Shown in pieces: positions 28,836 through 40,665 of a DNA stretch of 64,000 bases. How positions within the stretch are numbered: position 1 is the first letter of the stretch; the number at the start of each line of letters is the position of its first letter. Source of the DNA: Silurus meridionalis (taxonomy: Eukaryota; Chordata; Actinopteri; Siluriformes; Siluridae); contig NC_060893.1 in NCBI RefSeq assembly GCF_014805685.1, positions 18,978,525 through 19,042,524 of the forward strand, given 5' to 3'. The notes under the pieces were generated by a model that saw only the letters and a program-made list of their open reading frames with translations, was not told the DNA's origin and ran no database searches. The position numbers and the translations under genes are program-made.

Positions 28836-30058
28836 ATTAAAAGTACAAATCGAAAATTGTTTCAGTGTATCAAAGTTTTGAGACAGAAAAGCCTGCCATT
28901 ACTTCTCAAAGTTGTTTTTGTTTTCTTCATGAACTCCACTCTTTTTATTCAAAGGTATGACATTTAAAACAAAGCTTCTAATATTTAATGCTGAATTTGT
29001 AATGACTAAATTGTAGTTGTAGTAGATGTGTAGCACAGCCCAGCCTTTATTACATCTGGGCCAGAGGCTACATGTGGTTTAACAAGATGGCAAACAAGGG
29101 CATGTTTGTTCACAAGAAAAATATATAGAGTTTTGCAACAAAAGAAAACGCTGCTTGAGTTAGACAAAAATATCTCTGGATCGTCCGGAAATTCATTAGA
29201 TGTACGCTAACGGGAAGGAAAACTTTGGAAGGGAATTTTACAGGCCAGGGCTTCATGGAAACTATAATTAGATTACAACTATGTTAAAAAATAAATCTTT
29301 TTTTTTGGTTGTTTTTATCACTTCACTGATTTGTATCTTTTATGTGTTAGAGTTTGTGTTGCATTCTTGGTTTTTGCCCGCTACTGTCTCAATAGGGCAG
29401 TTAATGCATAGGGGCTTTGGAGAAAAGTTTAAGTGAGAGAATATGCAGATAAAATAGGCTTGCATTTACAATGCGAAAATATCACCTCAGTTACTGTATT
29501 TTGCACCCTTTTAAAGATTCACTAAACATTACACAGTATTAAAGTCAAAAGCTGTACTGTAATGATATAACAGCTTGGAAATGTATGGTGTAAAAATAAT
29601 TTTTAAAGCTGTATTTTCGGCTTTAAGAACATAGGTTGCCAAGTTAAATCCATCCAGGTTATAATAATAGGCAGCAATTAGAATGCAGTAAGGCAAGTTC
29701 AACCCTAGTACTGGTGAACTCTTGAATCTGATTGGTCTGATGTGAACTCATTTACAGGGAAATGTATGGTGGAAGTGTTGCATAGCACACATGGTAATTA
29801 TAAATGGAATATGAATTGATACACTGTATGTTTAAAGGTTTCAGTATGTAAACTTTATGTGCTTTTTAAGTATGTGTGTTTTCTGGCACAGGAAATCTGC
29901 AGATGACATTTCAGCTGGACATCAGGATCACCAAAAATTCTTAGTGTTCAATCATAAATTTCAAAACAATGCTAAAATTTCAAGATTAGACACAGTTGTC
30001 TTGTTAATTTGCCAGCTCTCCAGGTTTCTCGTGTCATTTAAGGGTCATCATGGCATGT
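27959..30058. other. intergenic DNA with a GA microsatellite
   Basis: No exon recognised. AT-rich, and includes (GA)n at 28765-28834. Confidence 0.5.
28765..28834. repeat. (GA)n microsatellite
   Basis: About 70 bp of pure AG dinucleotide. Confidence 0.97.
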
Positions 30059-30066
30059 GGTGGAGC

Positions 30067-30971
30067 CAGAGGTGGCAAGTTACGAAGTACAAATACTCCG
30101 TTACTGCAATTAAAAAGATTTTTCTGGTATCAGAACTTTACTTCACTATTTATTTTTTAGACAAATTTTTACTTTTAAAAACTTTTAAAAACAGGCTTGT
30201 TACTATTTGATAATTAAATGTCAACATTTTTTCTTCTTACTGTGTGCCGTTTTCAGCTCATCAACCTATTTTCTGTCATGCGCTGCTTTTCAATCTAGCA
30301 TCGATGTATCATTTCCTGGCTCTAACACACTACAGATATAGACCAGTTTACGAAGTTAACAATGAGCATGACAGAAAGCAACAAGAAGTTTGGGATGTAA
30401 TCTGTATGGAAGTTAGAAGAGGTACAGTTTCTCCGGTATCACCTCATTAACCATCGTTGTGGAAACATAGCAAAGGTTCGGTTTGGTGTCCTGATGATTT
30501 ACGTAATTTAAAACACCATAATTACTTTAAAATATTTACAAGAATATTTAGTCTTCATGCTCTATGTTGAGTTTGGTTTCAATAATAATAAACATACATT
30601 TGCTTAAAGCATCCATATACATGCCCATGTTGATTAGTATAATAAAAACTTTCAAAGTATTAGGTACATTTATAACATAAAAATGTCGTAAGTAAACTTA
30701 TGACAATCGTACGATTAATCATGATTAAATATTTTTATTCGATTAACATCCCTAATATTAATATGGCGTGAGGTCCAGTTACCAGCGTGACAGTAAAATG
30801 GGTAGTAGTAATGGTTACTTTTTACTTAAATACATGTCGGAGCCAAAACTTCTTTACTTTAACTTGATTAAAAAAGAATAGTCAGTACTTCAAATTGTAC
30901 CAGAGTATTTTAAAACATGAGTATCTGTACTTCTACTTAAGTCAAGTATGTGTGTACTTTTGCCACCTCTG
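30067..30971. mobile_element. hAT-like non-autonomous DNA transposon, 905 bp
   Basis: Ends CAGAGGTGGCA and TGCCACCTCTG are exact inverted repeats. They are flanked by GGTGGAGC (30059-30066) and GGTAGAGC (30972-30979), an 8-bp duplication with one mismatch as expected for hAT insertion. The subterminal regions carry TACTTAAGT-like motifs. No transposase; the open frame at 30244-30450 shows none of the hAT dimerisation or BED features, so the element would depend on a partner. Confidence 0.82.
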
Positions 30972-31396
30972 GGTAGAGCATATACTGCACTGCACAGACA
31001 ACAGTAAGGGCTCACAAAACAACCATTACAGTACATACACAGTGGTATGGATATTTTTGGCACATATTTAACCTCTCAAATGTCTGTGTTCTTTAGCCTC
31101 GTTCACTTGATCCACACTCTTTATCGTCACTGCTTGTGGGTAACAGGGCACCTATTAATTAACAAAAAATAAACATTGAAAAGAGGGTTTTAATGATCTA
31201 CTTAGACCCCCAGGTCCATCACAATGCACTATTCATTTCTAATGAGGAGTGATTGTGCCACACTTTTTTTTTGTCCTTCACATCAATAAATATAGCAATA
31301 TAGCATTACTGGTCTAATGAAATGCAGCATAACCCAGAAAAGGCTTTGATTGCCTTGTTACATATAAAATGCTGGCAAAGGAAGCCAGATCCCCCA

Positions 31397-31397
<1 letters not shown>

Positions 31398-31463
<66 letters not shown>

Positions 31464-31470
31464 TACACAC
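31398..31470. repeat. (CA)n microsatellite
   Basis: About 60 bp pure CA, then CATA/CACA variants. Confidence 0.97.
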
Positions 31471-32524
31471 ATTGCTGCCATCTTTGCTCATCCGGTGATG
31501 ACACTATGTGCCACCCACGATGAAAACCACATCTCGTACTTTCAGACTCATTATGTGGTATTATTATGTCAGACTGAGCCTTTGTCTTAGCTCTCTGGCC
31601 AAACACCATGCAAAAAATGGACCTCAGCCGCTTGCTTCTTCTGCAGGGCAGTCAAAGTAAAAGATCATATGACTGATACCTCTGATTTATTAATTCACAG
31701 ATTAACATAGTTGTTATACTGTGACGATTTCATTCTGAGGTTGCATTTCTGGCTTTCAGGTTGTATTTTCTATTAACAAATAGGAATTTCATATGCATAT
31801 GTACATTAAGTAAAATACATTTTTATTCATTTTGTTTTCCAAAATTCCATTACAGGGATAAAGTTTTGCCTGTCCATTACAAAACAAAAAAAAGAACACA
31901 TAAAAACATTTATAAATCATAAGTGTAAACCATTGTGCAATCATTTATTTTCATATCCCGGGGAAATGTTTTAATGGGTGTTTTTTGATTTACTGATTTA
32001 TATTATCTCATACAGTGCATATGTAATATTATCATGTATTTTTTCATCATTTATTGATTTTTTATTTATTTAGCTAATTTACATTCAAATGATAATGTTT
32101 TCTATGTAATACATGTTTTTTATTTGCATATTTAATTTAGACATGTTCATGTTTTGTTCTCATAGATACAGTGGAACATGTGGTTTTGTTTGTTCATTTT
32201 TATTATTCATTTAATGTGTTTGTGAGTTGTTATGATGTGGCTCTTCTTTTACTGAAACCAGGAGCAGCACTTAATCAGTCTTTAATCACAGCCATTATAT
32301 GGGCCAAAACTAATGCATAACACTCCCTTAGCCACTGCCCAAACTGTTGCAATGTAAACAACAGATACAGAGGAATAGCACTTTGTTTAAAAATGCAAGT
32401 CAGGTAAGTTTACACACGGGAGAAGGCTTTTTTTGTCTTTGCCATCATGGTCTTTTTTCCTAAGATAGCCAGACAGTGAACCGTACTTAAATGTACATAA
32501 TTTATTCAAACCTATGTGTGTGTA

Positions 32525-32537
32525 CACACACACACAC

Positions 32538-32608
<71 letters not shown>
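32525..32608. repeat. (CA)n-(TA)n compound microsatellite
   Basis: CA repeat passing directly into about 65 bp of TA. Confidence 0.96.
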
Positions 32609-32611
<3 letters not shown>

Positions 32612-32740
32612 ACAAAGTAAATACATGGGATTCACTGGGTTTTTTTTAATGTCACTGATGTTTTTGACAAAAAAATATGATTCCTCCATCACTCATTCTC
32701 TCATTCCCTTATTCTTTCCCTCACTTACACACATACAGCC

Positions 32741-32741
<1 letters not shown>

Positions 32742-32802
<61 letters not shown>
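32742..32802. repeat. (TC)n microsatellite
   Basis: About 60 bp of TC dinucleotide with one TTTC variant. Confidence 0.97.
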
Positions 32803-32803
<1 letters not shown>

Positions 32804-32835
32804 ATCACAAAGGGAGCATTTGTAGCACCTAAAGA

Positions 32836-32837
<2 letters not shown>

Positions 32838-32915
<78 letters not shown>

Positions 32916-32959
32916 ATATATCACATACAATATGGCTTTACAAGCCATATTTTATGTGA
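32838..32959. repeat. (TA)n microsatellite with adjoining hairpin
   Basis: About 75 bp of TA, then an inverted repeat: 32921-32938 pairs with 32942-32959 at 17 of 18 positions with a 3-base loop (TCACATACAATATGGCTT and its near complement). Confidence 0.9.
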
Positions 32960-33129
32960 ATATAGTGTGGGGGAAATGAGCCATGCAATCCATCTAAGAA
33001 AGCGTGCTCTATATGCTTTTCATCTGTATGTTATCATTGTGTGTTTCAAAGTACTGATAGATCTCCTGTAAAGAAATAAACAGAAAAACAACGCATCAGA
33101 GACAGAAGCACGCTAAAAATACAAACAAG

Positions 33130-33312
33130 AAACCAGCATCCCGGTGAGTGTGTGCGCGCGCTGCGTGTCGGCAGGGATGGGATCCAAGCGCCTGTGCCTG
33201 ATTGGTCGAGCACGAGGGTGTGTCCGGGGGAGTGGGCGGAGCTTTTGACACGCGGTCATTCATCTGTACAGCCCAGTCTGCGCCGGAATAGAGAAAGTCG
33301 GAGAAGCGCAAG
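33130..33312. promoter_or_regulatory. orphan CpG-rich promoter-like patch
   Basis: Short GC- and CpG-rich island in AT-rich DNA, with an inverted CCAAT box (TGATTGGTCG near 33200), a GC box (GGGCGGAGC near 33234) and GCGCGCGCTGCG upstream. It resembles a small TATA-less promoter but no coding exon follows. It lies 3.6 kb before the stc2 ATG and could be a distal stc2 promoter, the start of a non-coding RNA, or chance. Confidence 0.4.
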
Positions 33313-34127
33313 AAAATGCTGAAATTAACCAGGGCTCCATTCCAAACACCACACTAGTGTACTAAATAGTGCACAAAACCAGACACTCCACTTTCTTTCT
33401 CAGACTAAACTCTCCGAAACCCCCGGCACGTACATCCGCTTCAACAGAATATCGTTCTGTTATAACCAGCTACGTCATTTCAACATCCATCAGCACAATC
33501 GAGCACTTATGTTCATGTAGGTGCTGCTGGACCTATATAAGCACTGCCAAAGTTGATGCAACACTGCTCGATTTTACTGCTCAAATGTTCCAAATTTGGA
33601 CTACAAACACGAGCTCATGTCTCTTCAAGCTGTGAAAATGTCTCTTGAATCGTTTCCTGGAAAGCAATGGGCATAGCTAAGACACTCTGTCTAGGGGGCG
33701 GTCACCTAAACTGCAAGGTTTTCTTTTAAAATGAGTATACTGGGGTCCTAAATGCATAACGTCCAACCAGTGAGACTGCCTCTTTTGAGTAATACATACA
33801 GTATCTCACAAAAGTTAGTGCACCCCTAACATTTTAGCTTTTATTTTAGCATCCATTCTCAAGAGGCAATACTATAGATATTAAACTTGATATATTTTAA
33901 AGTAGTTAATGTGCAGTTTGTATAGCAGTACAAATTTACTGTCCTCTGAATATAACTTTACATACAGCTATTATTTTCGAAATAGCTGGCAACCGTGCAA
34001 AGTCACACGTCCTATTCGTCATGTTCATGTTTTGTCTGCTTGACAGGACCAAACTAATTTGTGTAACTTGTAATAAAGCACTTAGAATTTAGTGCCTTGA
34101 GTACAATTCTTTCACACTAATCAGTGG

Positions 34128-34720
34128 ATGTTCACCATGACACTTCATGCCAAAGAACTCTCTGAGGATTTGAGAATTGTTGCTTTCCACAAAGATGGCC
34201 TAGGCTATAAAAAGACCGGTAACACCCTGAAACTGAGTTACAGTACAGTGGCCAGGGTCAAACAGAGGTTTCCAAGGTGTGTTCAATTCAGAACAGGCCA
34301 CGCATGGGTCTACCAAAGAAGTTGAGTCCCTGTGCTGTGCATCAGGTGCAGAAGCTGGCTTCAAAAAATAGACACATGAGTGCTGCCAGCATTGCTTTAG
34401 AGGTTGCAGAAGCAGAAGGTCAGCTTGCCAGTGCTCAGACCATACACCACACAATGCAACAAGTTGGTTTGCATGGCTGTCGTCCCAGAAGGAAGCCTCT
34501 TCTGAACCTTGCTCACAAGAAAGCCCGCAAAGAGTTTGCTGAAGACGACCTGTCTAATGATCATGAATTAGAGGAACCATGTCTTGTGGTCTGATGAGAT
34601 TAAAATAAACTTGTTCGGCTCAGATGGTGTCCAGCATGTGTGGCGATGTACTGGTGAGGAGAACCAAGACAATTGTGTCTTGCCTACAGTCAAGCATGGT
34701 GGTGGTAGCATTATCGTCAT
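34128..34720 (+). pseudogene. Tc1-like transposase, N-terminal half, frameshifted
   Basis: N-terminal helix-turn-helix recognisable in KELSEDLRIVAFHKDGLGY and NTLKLSYSTVARVKQRF; then a frame change near 34290 into LPKKLSPCAVHQVQKLASKN and HHTMQQVGLHGCRPRRKPLL. After a second break near 34590 comes SDEIKINLFGSDGVQHVWR, the region of the first catalytic Asp. The second Asp and the final acidic residue are missing because the copy ends in (TA)n. It is not functional. Confidence 0.87.
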
Positions 34721-34722
34721 GA

Positions 34723-34724
<2 letters not shown>

Positions 34725-34789
<65 letters not shown>
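34725..34789. repeat. (TA)n microsatellite
   Basis: About 65 bp of TA that interrupts the Tc1 transposase. Confidence 0.97.
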
Positions 34790-34791
<2 letters not shown>

Positions 34792-35739
34792 GTATTAGAA
34801 TAAAGTTTTAAAGGTTCATCAGTGATTCAGAAGGTCCAGTTGTGTGCTTTCAGTAATTTTTTAGTTATTTTTGTAGGTATTTCTTATTATAGGCCTCTTT
34901 ACAGGTACAAAAGATGTACACCTGAGGACACCACCTGAGAACAAGAATAGTGTTGCCTAATATGTGTGGAACACACATTCCTTCATTCTGTGACAGATAA
35001 ATAAAGCGTGAATATTAGTTGAAAAAGATTTACCAAGCATGCCATACCTTCTCAAAAAAGCAGATTTGATTACACTCAGTCACGGTGCAGGATATTAATA
35101 GCTTAATCACATCCAGGCAGTTTGAAATAGAAGTGATATCAAAACCACATCGTCGTGAAGTCTTTTAGGTGGTGTGCCATATTTTATTGGCAGAACTCGT
35201 CAGACTATTTGACGTGTGTATATGTGTGTGTCTGTGTGCGTGCGTTTGAGTGTGTGCGTGCGTGTGAGTCAGTCAGCCGGTGCTGCACGTTTACATGGCT
35301 TTTGTGTATGTGTGTGTGAATGGAGCAGCTGCCTTGGGGGTGGGGGTGGCTTTGAATGATGCAATCTCTGCCAGCCATTAGCGAAGTTGCCCTCTTTTTC
35401 TCCACTGTGTGAACTTGGCACACACTGGCTACAGTGACACAATAGAGGCAGGAGATGATTAAGCCTGTTGTTTAGTGACTTTTTTTCCCGAGACGACGCG
35501 GTGTAAAATGTCACCTTCTGTCCATTTCCATGTGCGCGCAGTCCTTCTTTCTGGCATCCATGACAATTCCTCCACGTGTGTCATCCTGCATGCAAAACAC
35601 CGACGGCACTTATTCCCACATCTCTGCGCGTGCGTTGACATTACTATACGCGTTAGGATTAAGAGGCTTTGAGTGGTTTACACGGATGATCATATGGGTG
35701 TGGATTTTAAGATTTTAGTCCATGCATAAGATGTGTGCA

Positions 35740-35740
<1 letters not shown>

Positions 35741-35835
<95 letters not shown>
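35741..35835. repeat. (GATA)n microsatellite
   Basis: About 24 uninterrupted tetranucleotide units. Confidence 0.97.
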
Positions 35836-36040
35836 CGCAGTTTTTCCCCTGTTGCATGCTGAAACGTGATGATAATAAATATATAGAGAGCATAAATGTT
35901 CTTATAAAGAGGATTCATGTGTCTCTCTGTAGCAGTGAGAAAGAAATTCCTGACCTTCAATATGCTATATCGTAATCTTTAGAAACATAATCGGAATTCT
36001 TTAAAAAAAAAGTATAAAAAATAAAAATAATACAAATACA

Positions 36041-36083
<43 letters not shown>
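36041..36083. repeat. (AAT)n microsatellite
   Basis: About 14 units of AAT. Confidence 0.95.
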
Positions 36084-36086
<3 letters not shown>

Positions 36087-36235
36087 GCAACAATTAAAAT
36101 AATAATTAACTTTAGTCGCATTCCTAAGGGGGGAGAGATAAATATGCACGCGCCCCCACGCACGCTTCACGAGTCGGCTTTAGTTTGTTATGGCGCGCTG
36201 GGCAGCTTTCACCAGGGACACACCCCCTTGCACCT

Positions 36236-36238
<3 letters not shown>

Positions 36239-36267
<29 letters not shown>

Positions 36268-36333
36268 GCGTGCGTACACACATGCATACATACATACACC
36301 CTAAACCACCCCACCTCACCAACACCAACACCC

Positions 36334-36366
<33 letters not shown>
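36239..36366. repeat. two (CA)n tracts upstream of stc2
   Basis: CA repeats at 36239-36268 and 36336-36366 separated by C-rich sequence. Confidence 0.95.
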
Positions 36367-36369
<3 letters not shown>

Positions 36370-36399
36370 CCGTTCCCAAAACTTGGCCGTGACTGTCGG

Positions 36400-36500
36400 C
36401 GCTTCTGATTGGTCGCTTGGCCGCGGCGACGTGACAACACCTGCTCGACCGATTCATCACCACTGACAGGTCGGGCCGCGGGAGATATAGGCAGCATCCA
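36400..36500 (+). promoter_or_regulatory. stc2: candidate stc2 promoter core
   Basis: GC-rich, non-repetitive island between CA repeats, 370-470 bp before the ATG. It contains an inverted CCAAT box (ATTGG at 36408-36412) and a CRE/HRE-like GACGTGAC at 36428-36435. Family knowledge: STC2 responds to hypoxia and ER stress, so the ACGTG core is plausible, but a five-base match is weak evidence. No clear TATA box was seen and the transcription start is not known. Confidence 0.4.
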
Positions 36501-36541
36501 TCCCGTTTCAGCGCGCTCATTCCTGACAAGAGAACACGCCA

Positions 36542-36543
36542 GC

Positions 36544-36608
<65 letters not shown>
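36542..36608 (+). repeat. (TA)n-(CA)n compound microsatellite
   Basis: About 20 bp of TA followed by about 45 bp of CA, in the stc2 upstream region between the candidate promoter and the GA leader. Confidence 0.95.
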
Positions 36609-36610
<2 letters not shown>

Positions 36611-36711
36611 AACTCACACACAAACACTCCGCGTCTTTGAGAGACCCGATTATCCAAGGTGTCTCGGAAAATAATAATAACAATTTAAAAAAAATATATA
36701 TATATATTTAC

Positions 36712-36712
<1 letters not shown>

Positions 36713-36742
<30 letters not shown>

Positions 36743-36793
36743 GAGAGATAGAGCGAGAAAGAGAGAGAGAGAGAGATAGATAGAGAGAGAGAG

Positions 36794-36831
<38 letters not shown>

Positions 36832-36870
36832 AGAGAGAGGGGGAGAGAGAGAGAGAAAGAGAGAGAGAAA
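36713..36870 (+). repeat. imperfect (GA)n tract forming the stc2 leader
   Basis: About 155 bp of almost pure purine GA repeat with a few GATA, GC and GT interruptions, ending directly at the stc2 ATG. It holds no ATG, so it would be a start-free, polypurine 5' UTR if transcription begins upstream of it. Confidence 0.95.
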
Positions 36871-37015
36871 ATGTTGGCCAGGTTCGCGGTGGCGCTGCTC
36901 GTTCTCTCGGTTCTGGCGCTGACGGAGGGAACAGACACTACCGACGCACATGAGAGTCACCCGGAAAAAGCGGCGAGCCCGAACCAGAAAGGACGACTCT
37001 CCTTGCACAACACGG
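36871..37015 (+). CDS. stc2: stc2 coding exon 1 (signal peptide)
   Basis: Encodes residues 1-48 plus the first base of codon 49: the signal peptide followed by a polar, probably disordered propeptide-like segment ending RLSLHNT, which matches the end of exon 1 in vertebrate STC2. The donor is GTAAGA at 37016 and leaves phase 1. The exon is GC-rich, unlike the later exons. Confidence 0.95.
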
Positions 37016-40000
37016 GTAAGACACGAAAGAGCACATTCGGCTGAATAATGACTACTAATACTACTGTTACCTGAGTTTATAGAATTAAAAAAAAAAAAGA
37101 TTTTTTTTTTTTTGCGCAAAAACACTGCAGCGTTCCTGGCTGCGGTAAATGACACCGTAACAGCCCCGTTCCGCGGCCGTGTACTTCTGATACCGCCGTA
37201 TCATTGGTTAATTGATCGGAAAATGGCCACGCTGCGTTTTCTGATCTCGAGGAAAGACTAGCACGCTGTAAATACACGTAGATGCGGAAATCCAATAGCT
37301 TCGTAAACTATTAATAGCGCGGCGCAAGGTACGGCGAACGAGAGGTAATGTAGACGCGTGCGTTTTTATGACTGTTTATTGGAGTGTGCTTTTCGTTTTT
37401 CCTCGTAATACTGTTTGCATTCTGCAAAAGCCCCACAGGCGTCCGCATTCTAGGAATTGCTCAGCTTTATTCTTGGACGTCGAGCGAAACTCGGTGTCGA
37501 CGGAGCGTCGCGCGCTCGCAAGCCAGATCTCGGTCGGCACAACTTTCCCGGAGGCGCGCGCGCCCGCGCCGCACGAGCGATGCAACGAGCCTTCGCGTTG
37601 CACGCGCGTAACGCCACGCATAACTTTCAGAGAGCGCGACACCGACACTTAGAAAAACCGATTTCCGAAATCCTTCCGTTTAGAATATGGCCGCTTGGAA
37701 ACGCATGAAACAGGAACTGGTTTACAGCAAACACGTACACGGCTGGGTACAATGCATGCGGGTATGTGTATGAGTGCAGAATCCCCCCCCTCTCAGTCTG
37801 CCGCTTGTAACCCGACGCAAGGCTGCGGCTGACCCGCGCGCTCCGAGCGCATTCCCCCGCGCGCGCCAACACAAGCAGCGCGAAGCGACCGGGAGGCTCA
37901 CTTTTCCCAGGCGCACGTGCCGATCCTCATCACGCGCAGAGCGCTGCTGTTCACGGAGGTTCATAACGGACTATATTGCACCAGCTATATTACGACCTCC
38001 TCAGCGCAGAAACGGGGCGTCGTGCGCATTTTCGATCTAAAAGAAGAAATGCCTTAAGTCATATAGAGTCATATAAAGCTTGAGTCATATAGAATCCAAC
38101 ACCAAATTATGATTGTAATGCAGCTAGATGCACTGGTCTGTTTAATGGTTCATTTAAAGCCCATGTGGCATGGTTCTGAGGAATCTTGTGGATGCTTGGA
38201 TGCTTAATCATCTTCATTTTCATATAGAACCTTGGAGACAAAGTGAGGAAACGCCTTTTTCACCAAAAGTGTATTTTCACCCGTTAAAGATCATCCAACC
38301 ACAGTTAGACTAACAAAGTACAGTAAATTACATGACCTGCAAGTTTACAGAAGATAACCCCTTGGTTTTATCACTCATGTGACAAGCGTTATTGAAATAT
38401 ATCTAAATTTGTTTTACTAATTGAATGCATTTATAAGAATGCGATTTTGATGATGTCTGTTAGAACATAATTATGTGCATAACTACACATTCCTATACAA
38501 ATAGCTTCCATGACTTGTTCATGGTTGTGATTTTAACTTGGTTCCAAACAGATTGTCTGGATATCGCTCTCTTGTAGGGTTCTACTTTACCTGAACCTTT
38601 AAACGATGACAAACTGGTGAATCTCCAGGGGTCTATTATGAAACCTTGATAAGAATTGGGTTTACTGGCCAGTCTTGCAATCCAGAATATGATCATGTGA
38701 GCTCGTTTTGTGGTCTATGTAATGAAAAGAGACATGATCTTTGACTATATGCAGTATGCAAGCCCTTCTACATTTTTATGTGCTAGAGTCATAAGATGTT
38801 TCCATTGCTGTGGCAATGCCAGCCACCATCACATGTTCACATCCAGGCTAGATGTTCTTTTGCTGGCTTGCTACATTGTCATTAGATTTCTTTTGCAGGT
38901 TTGCAGCCATTTTCTGGAGTGAGATAAACATAATTTCATCCTGCCCCCCATACAGTTAACCTTGCTTTTCCACAGCTCAAGCACTCACTGCCAGATGCCT
39001 CCCAGTTTGACTTTAATAGCATACCTTAATTACCTCAGCTGCATGCTCTTTCTCTGTGCTAAATCTGTCCTCTAAGTACAGTTCTTACGTTTTCAGTTGA
39101 GAAACAAATCCTGAATTAGGCATCAAGTGATCTTCTTACAAGCATATGAGGTAAAAGGTTAGGTCTTTATAAATACTCATTCCATTAGCTTTATTTCGCC
39201 TTAAACTCTGCAAGCCCTTTAGCAGGTTGGAGTCTTGTGTAAAAAGAACGGTTGGAGTTTTGTCTGAAAGTGCATTTGTGAGATAAGCTCAAAGGAATCT
39301 TAAGATTAGGCTCAAATGTCTGCCTTTTACTAAAGTGACAAATCACATTCTCACTTGCTCTGCTGTCTCAGCTGAGATCCAACACTGTCTAGTGAATGCT
39401 GGTGATGTGGGCTGCGGCGTGTTCGAGTGCTTCGAGAACAACTCGTGTGAAATCCGGGGACTACAGGAAATCTGCCTGACCTTCTTGCACAATGCTGGGA
39501 AGTTTGACTCTCAGGTAAGGAAAAATGTCTCTTGGTCCCTAAGTGTGACTCTGCTCTCTCACTGAGGTCATGCCCCCTCCAATGGCAGGTGGTCCCTGCC
39601 TCGGCTCCAGTTTCACGAGCTGCAGGTGAATTCGGGGAAGAAAGCTTTCAGCCTGAAACATAGCCTCAAGACACTACCTTCTCTCCATCACAGAGGGGCC
39701 TTAAACTTTGTGTAGAGCTTTTAACTCGCATTGCAGGAATTGCACTGGCTCATGTTATCCCAGCAGATGCACGGGGGCCCTCTGCTTAAGAACGCTCCGT
39801 ATTTCAATGTTGGCATTTGTTACCAAATCGTATCTTATTCAGGAGGTCTGCCATACACTTAAGCAACTGAAAAAAAAAGAGTTTTGTGTGTTTACAGGGC
39901 AAGTCTTTCATCAAAGATGCACTGAAATGCATGGCCCATGGCCTGAGGCACAAATTCAGCTGCATCAGTCGAAAGTGTCTGGCCATAAAAGACATGGTGT

Positions 40001-40615
40001 TCCAGCTCCAGCGTGAATGTTACACGAAGCACAACTTGTGTGCGGCGGCAAAGGACAATGTTAATGTCATTGTGGAAATGATCCACTTCCAGGACTTGCT
40101 CCCAAAAGGGTGAGTGCTCACACACAGTTACAAGCCAGTCTTCTACCCAGTTCCCTGCGTGTTCTTTCCTTTATATGGAGTGCTGCTAAGTGAACCTGCC
40201 AAGCAAACCAACAAAGACACATTAAATGTCACATCTCTTTACACTTATATTTGCATAAGAAAAGGACTACAGTGTCCAAACCAACGTTTGCAAATTTTTG
40301 TTTTCTAAAATCGTAAAAAATAAGCATCTAAATATAGCTAGACAGTAGCATAATGTAAAACTGTATTATCTATGTTTGTGCACAGACTTGCATAATGGCA
40401 GGGCTTAAGTCAGAAGTGTTAAATGGGTCTTTAAGAGTCTCATGGAAGGTCCATTCTATCATCGGTACAGTGACATAACCCACCAGTGTAGTGGCTTGCT
40501 TGCGTAGAGAGCTAGAACTCCAGCATTTTGCCAGAAGTCCTGAAATTCCACATGGTCCAAAATGTGCACTATTTGGTTTTGTATTTTGCAACATGGTCCT
40601 GGAGGTGCAAACTTT

Positions 40616-40665
<50 letters not shown>

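Larger units (their letters stand above)
30980..33120. other. microsatellite-rich intergenic DNA
   Basis: (CA)n at 31398-31470, (CA)n(TA)n at 32525-32608, (TC)n at 32742-32802 and (TA)n at 32838-32912. A short hairpin lies at 32921-32959. No exon recognised; repeat-derived frames (IYIY, HTHT, SLSL) are artefacts. Confidence 0.7.
33799..34789 (+). mobile_element. Tc1-like transposon, 3' half lost into a (TA)n tract
   Basis: The left terminal repeat starts CAGTATCTCACAAAAGTTAG right after TA at 33797-33798. The matching right end is absent here but is seen at the other Tc1 copy (47809). The transposase sequence runs into (TA)n at 34725, so the second half has been deleted or replaced. Confidence 0.85.
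34790..36230. other. stc2 upstream flank
   Basis: No exon recognised. Contains (GATA)n at 35741-35835 and (AAT)n at 36041-36083. A GC-richer stretch at 35480-35660 has several open frames without family match. Confidence 0.55.

Noticed and set aside
36180..36683. 167-codon minus-strand frame upstream of stc2
   Set aside because: Consists mainly of CV repeats from (CA)n and short linking sequence; no family resemblance.
36685..37155. 156-codon minus-strand frame across stc2 exon 1
   Set aside because: Shadow of the GA leader (SLSL repeats) and of the exon.
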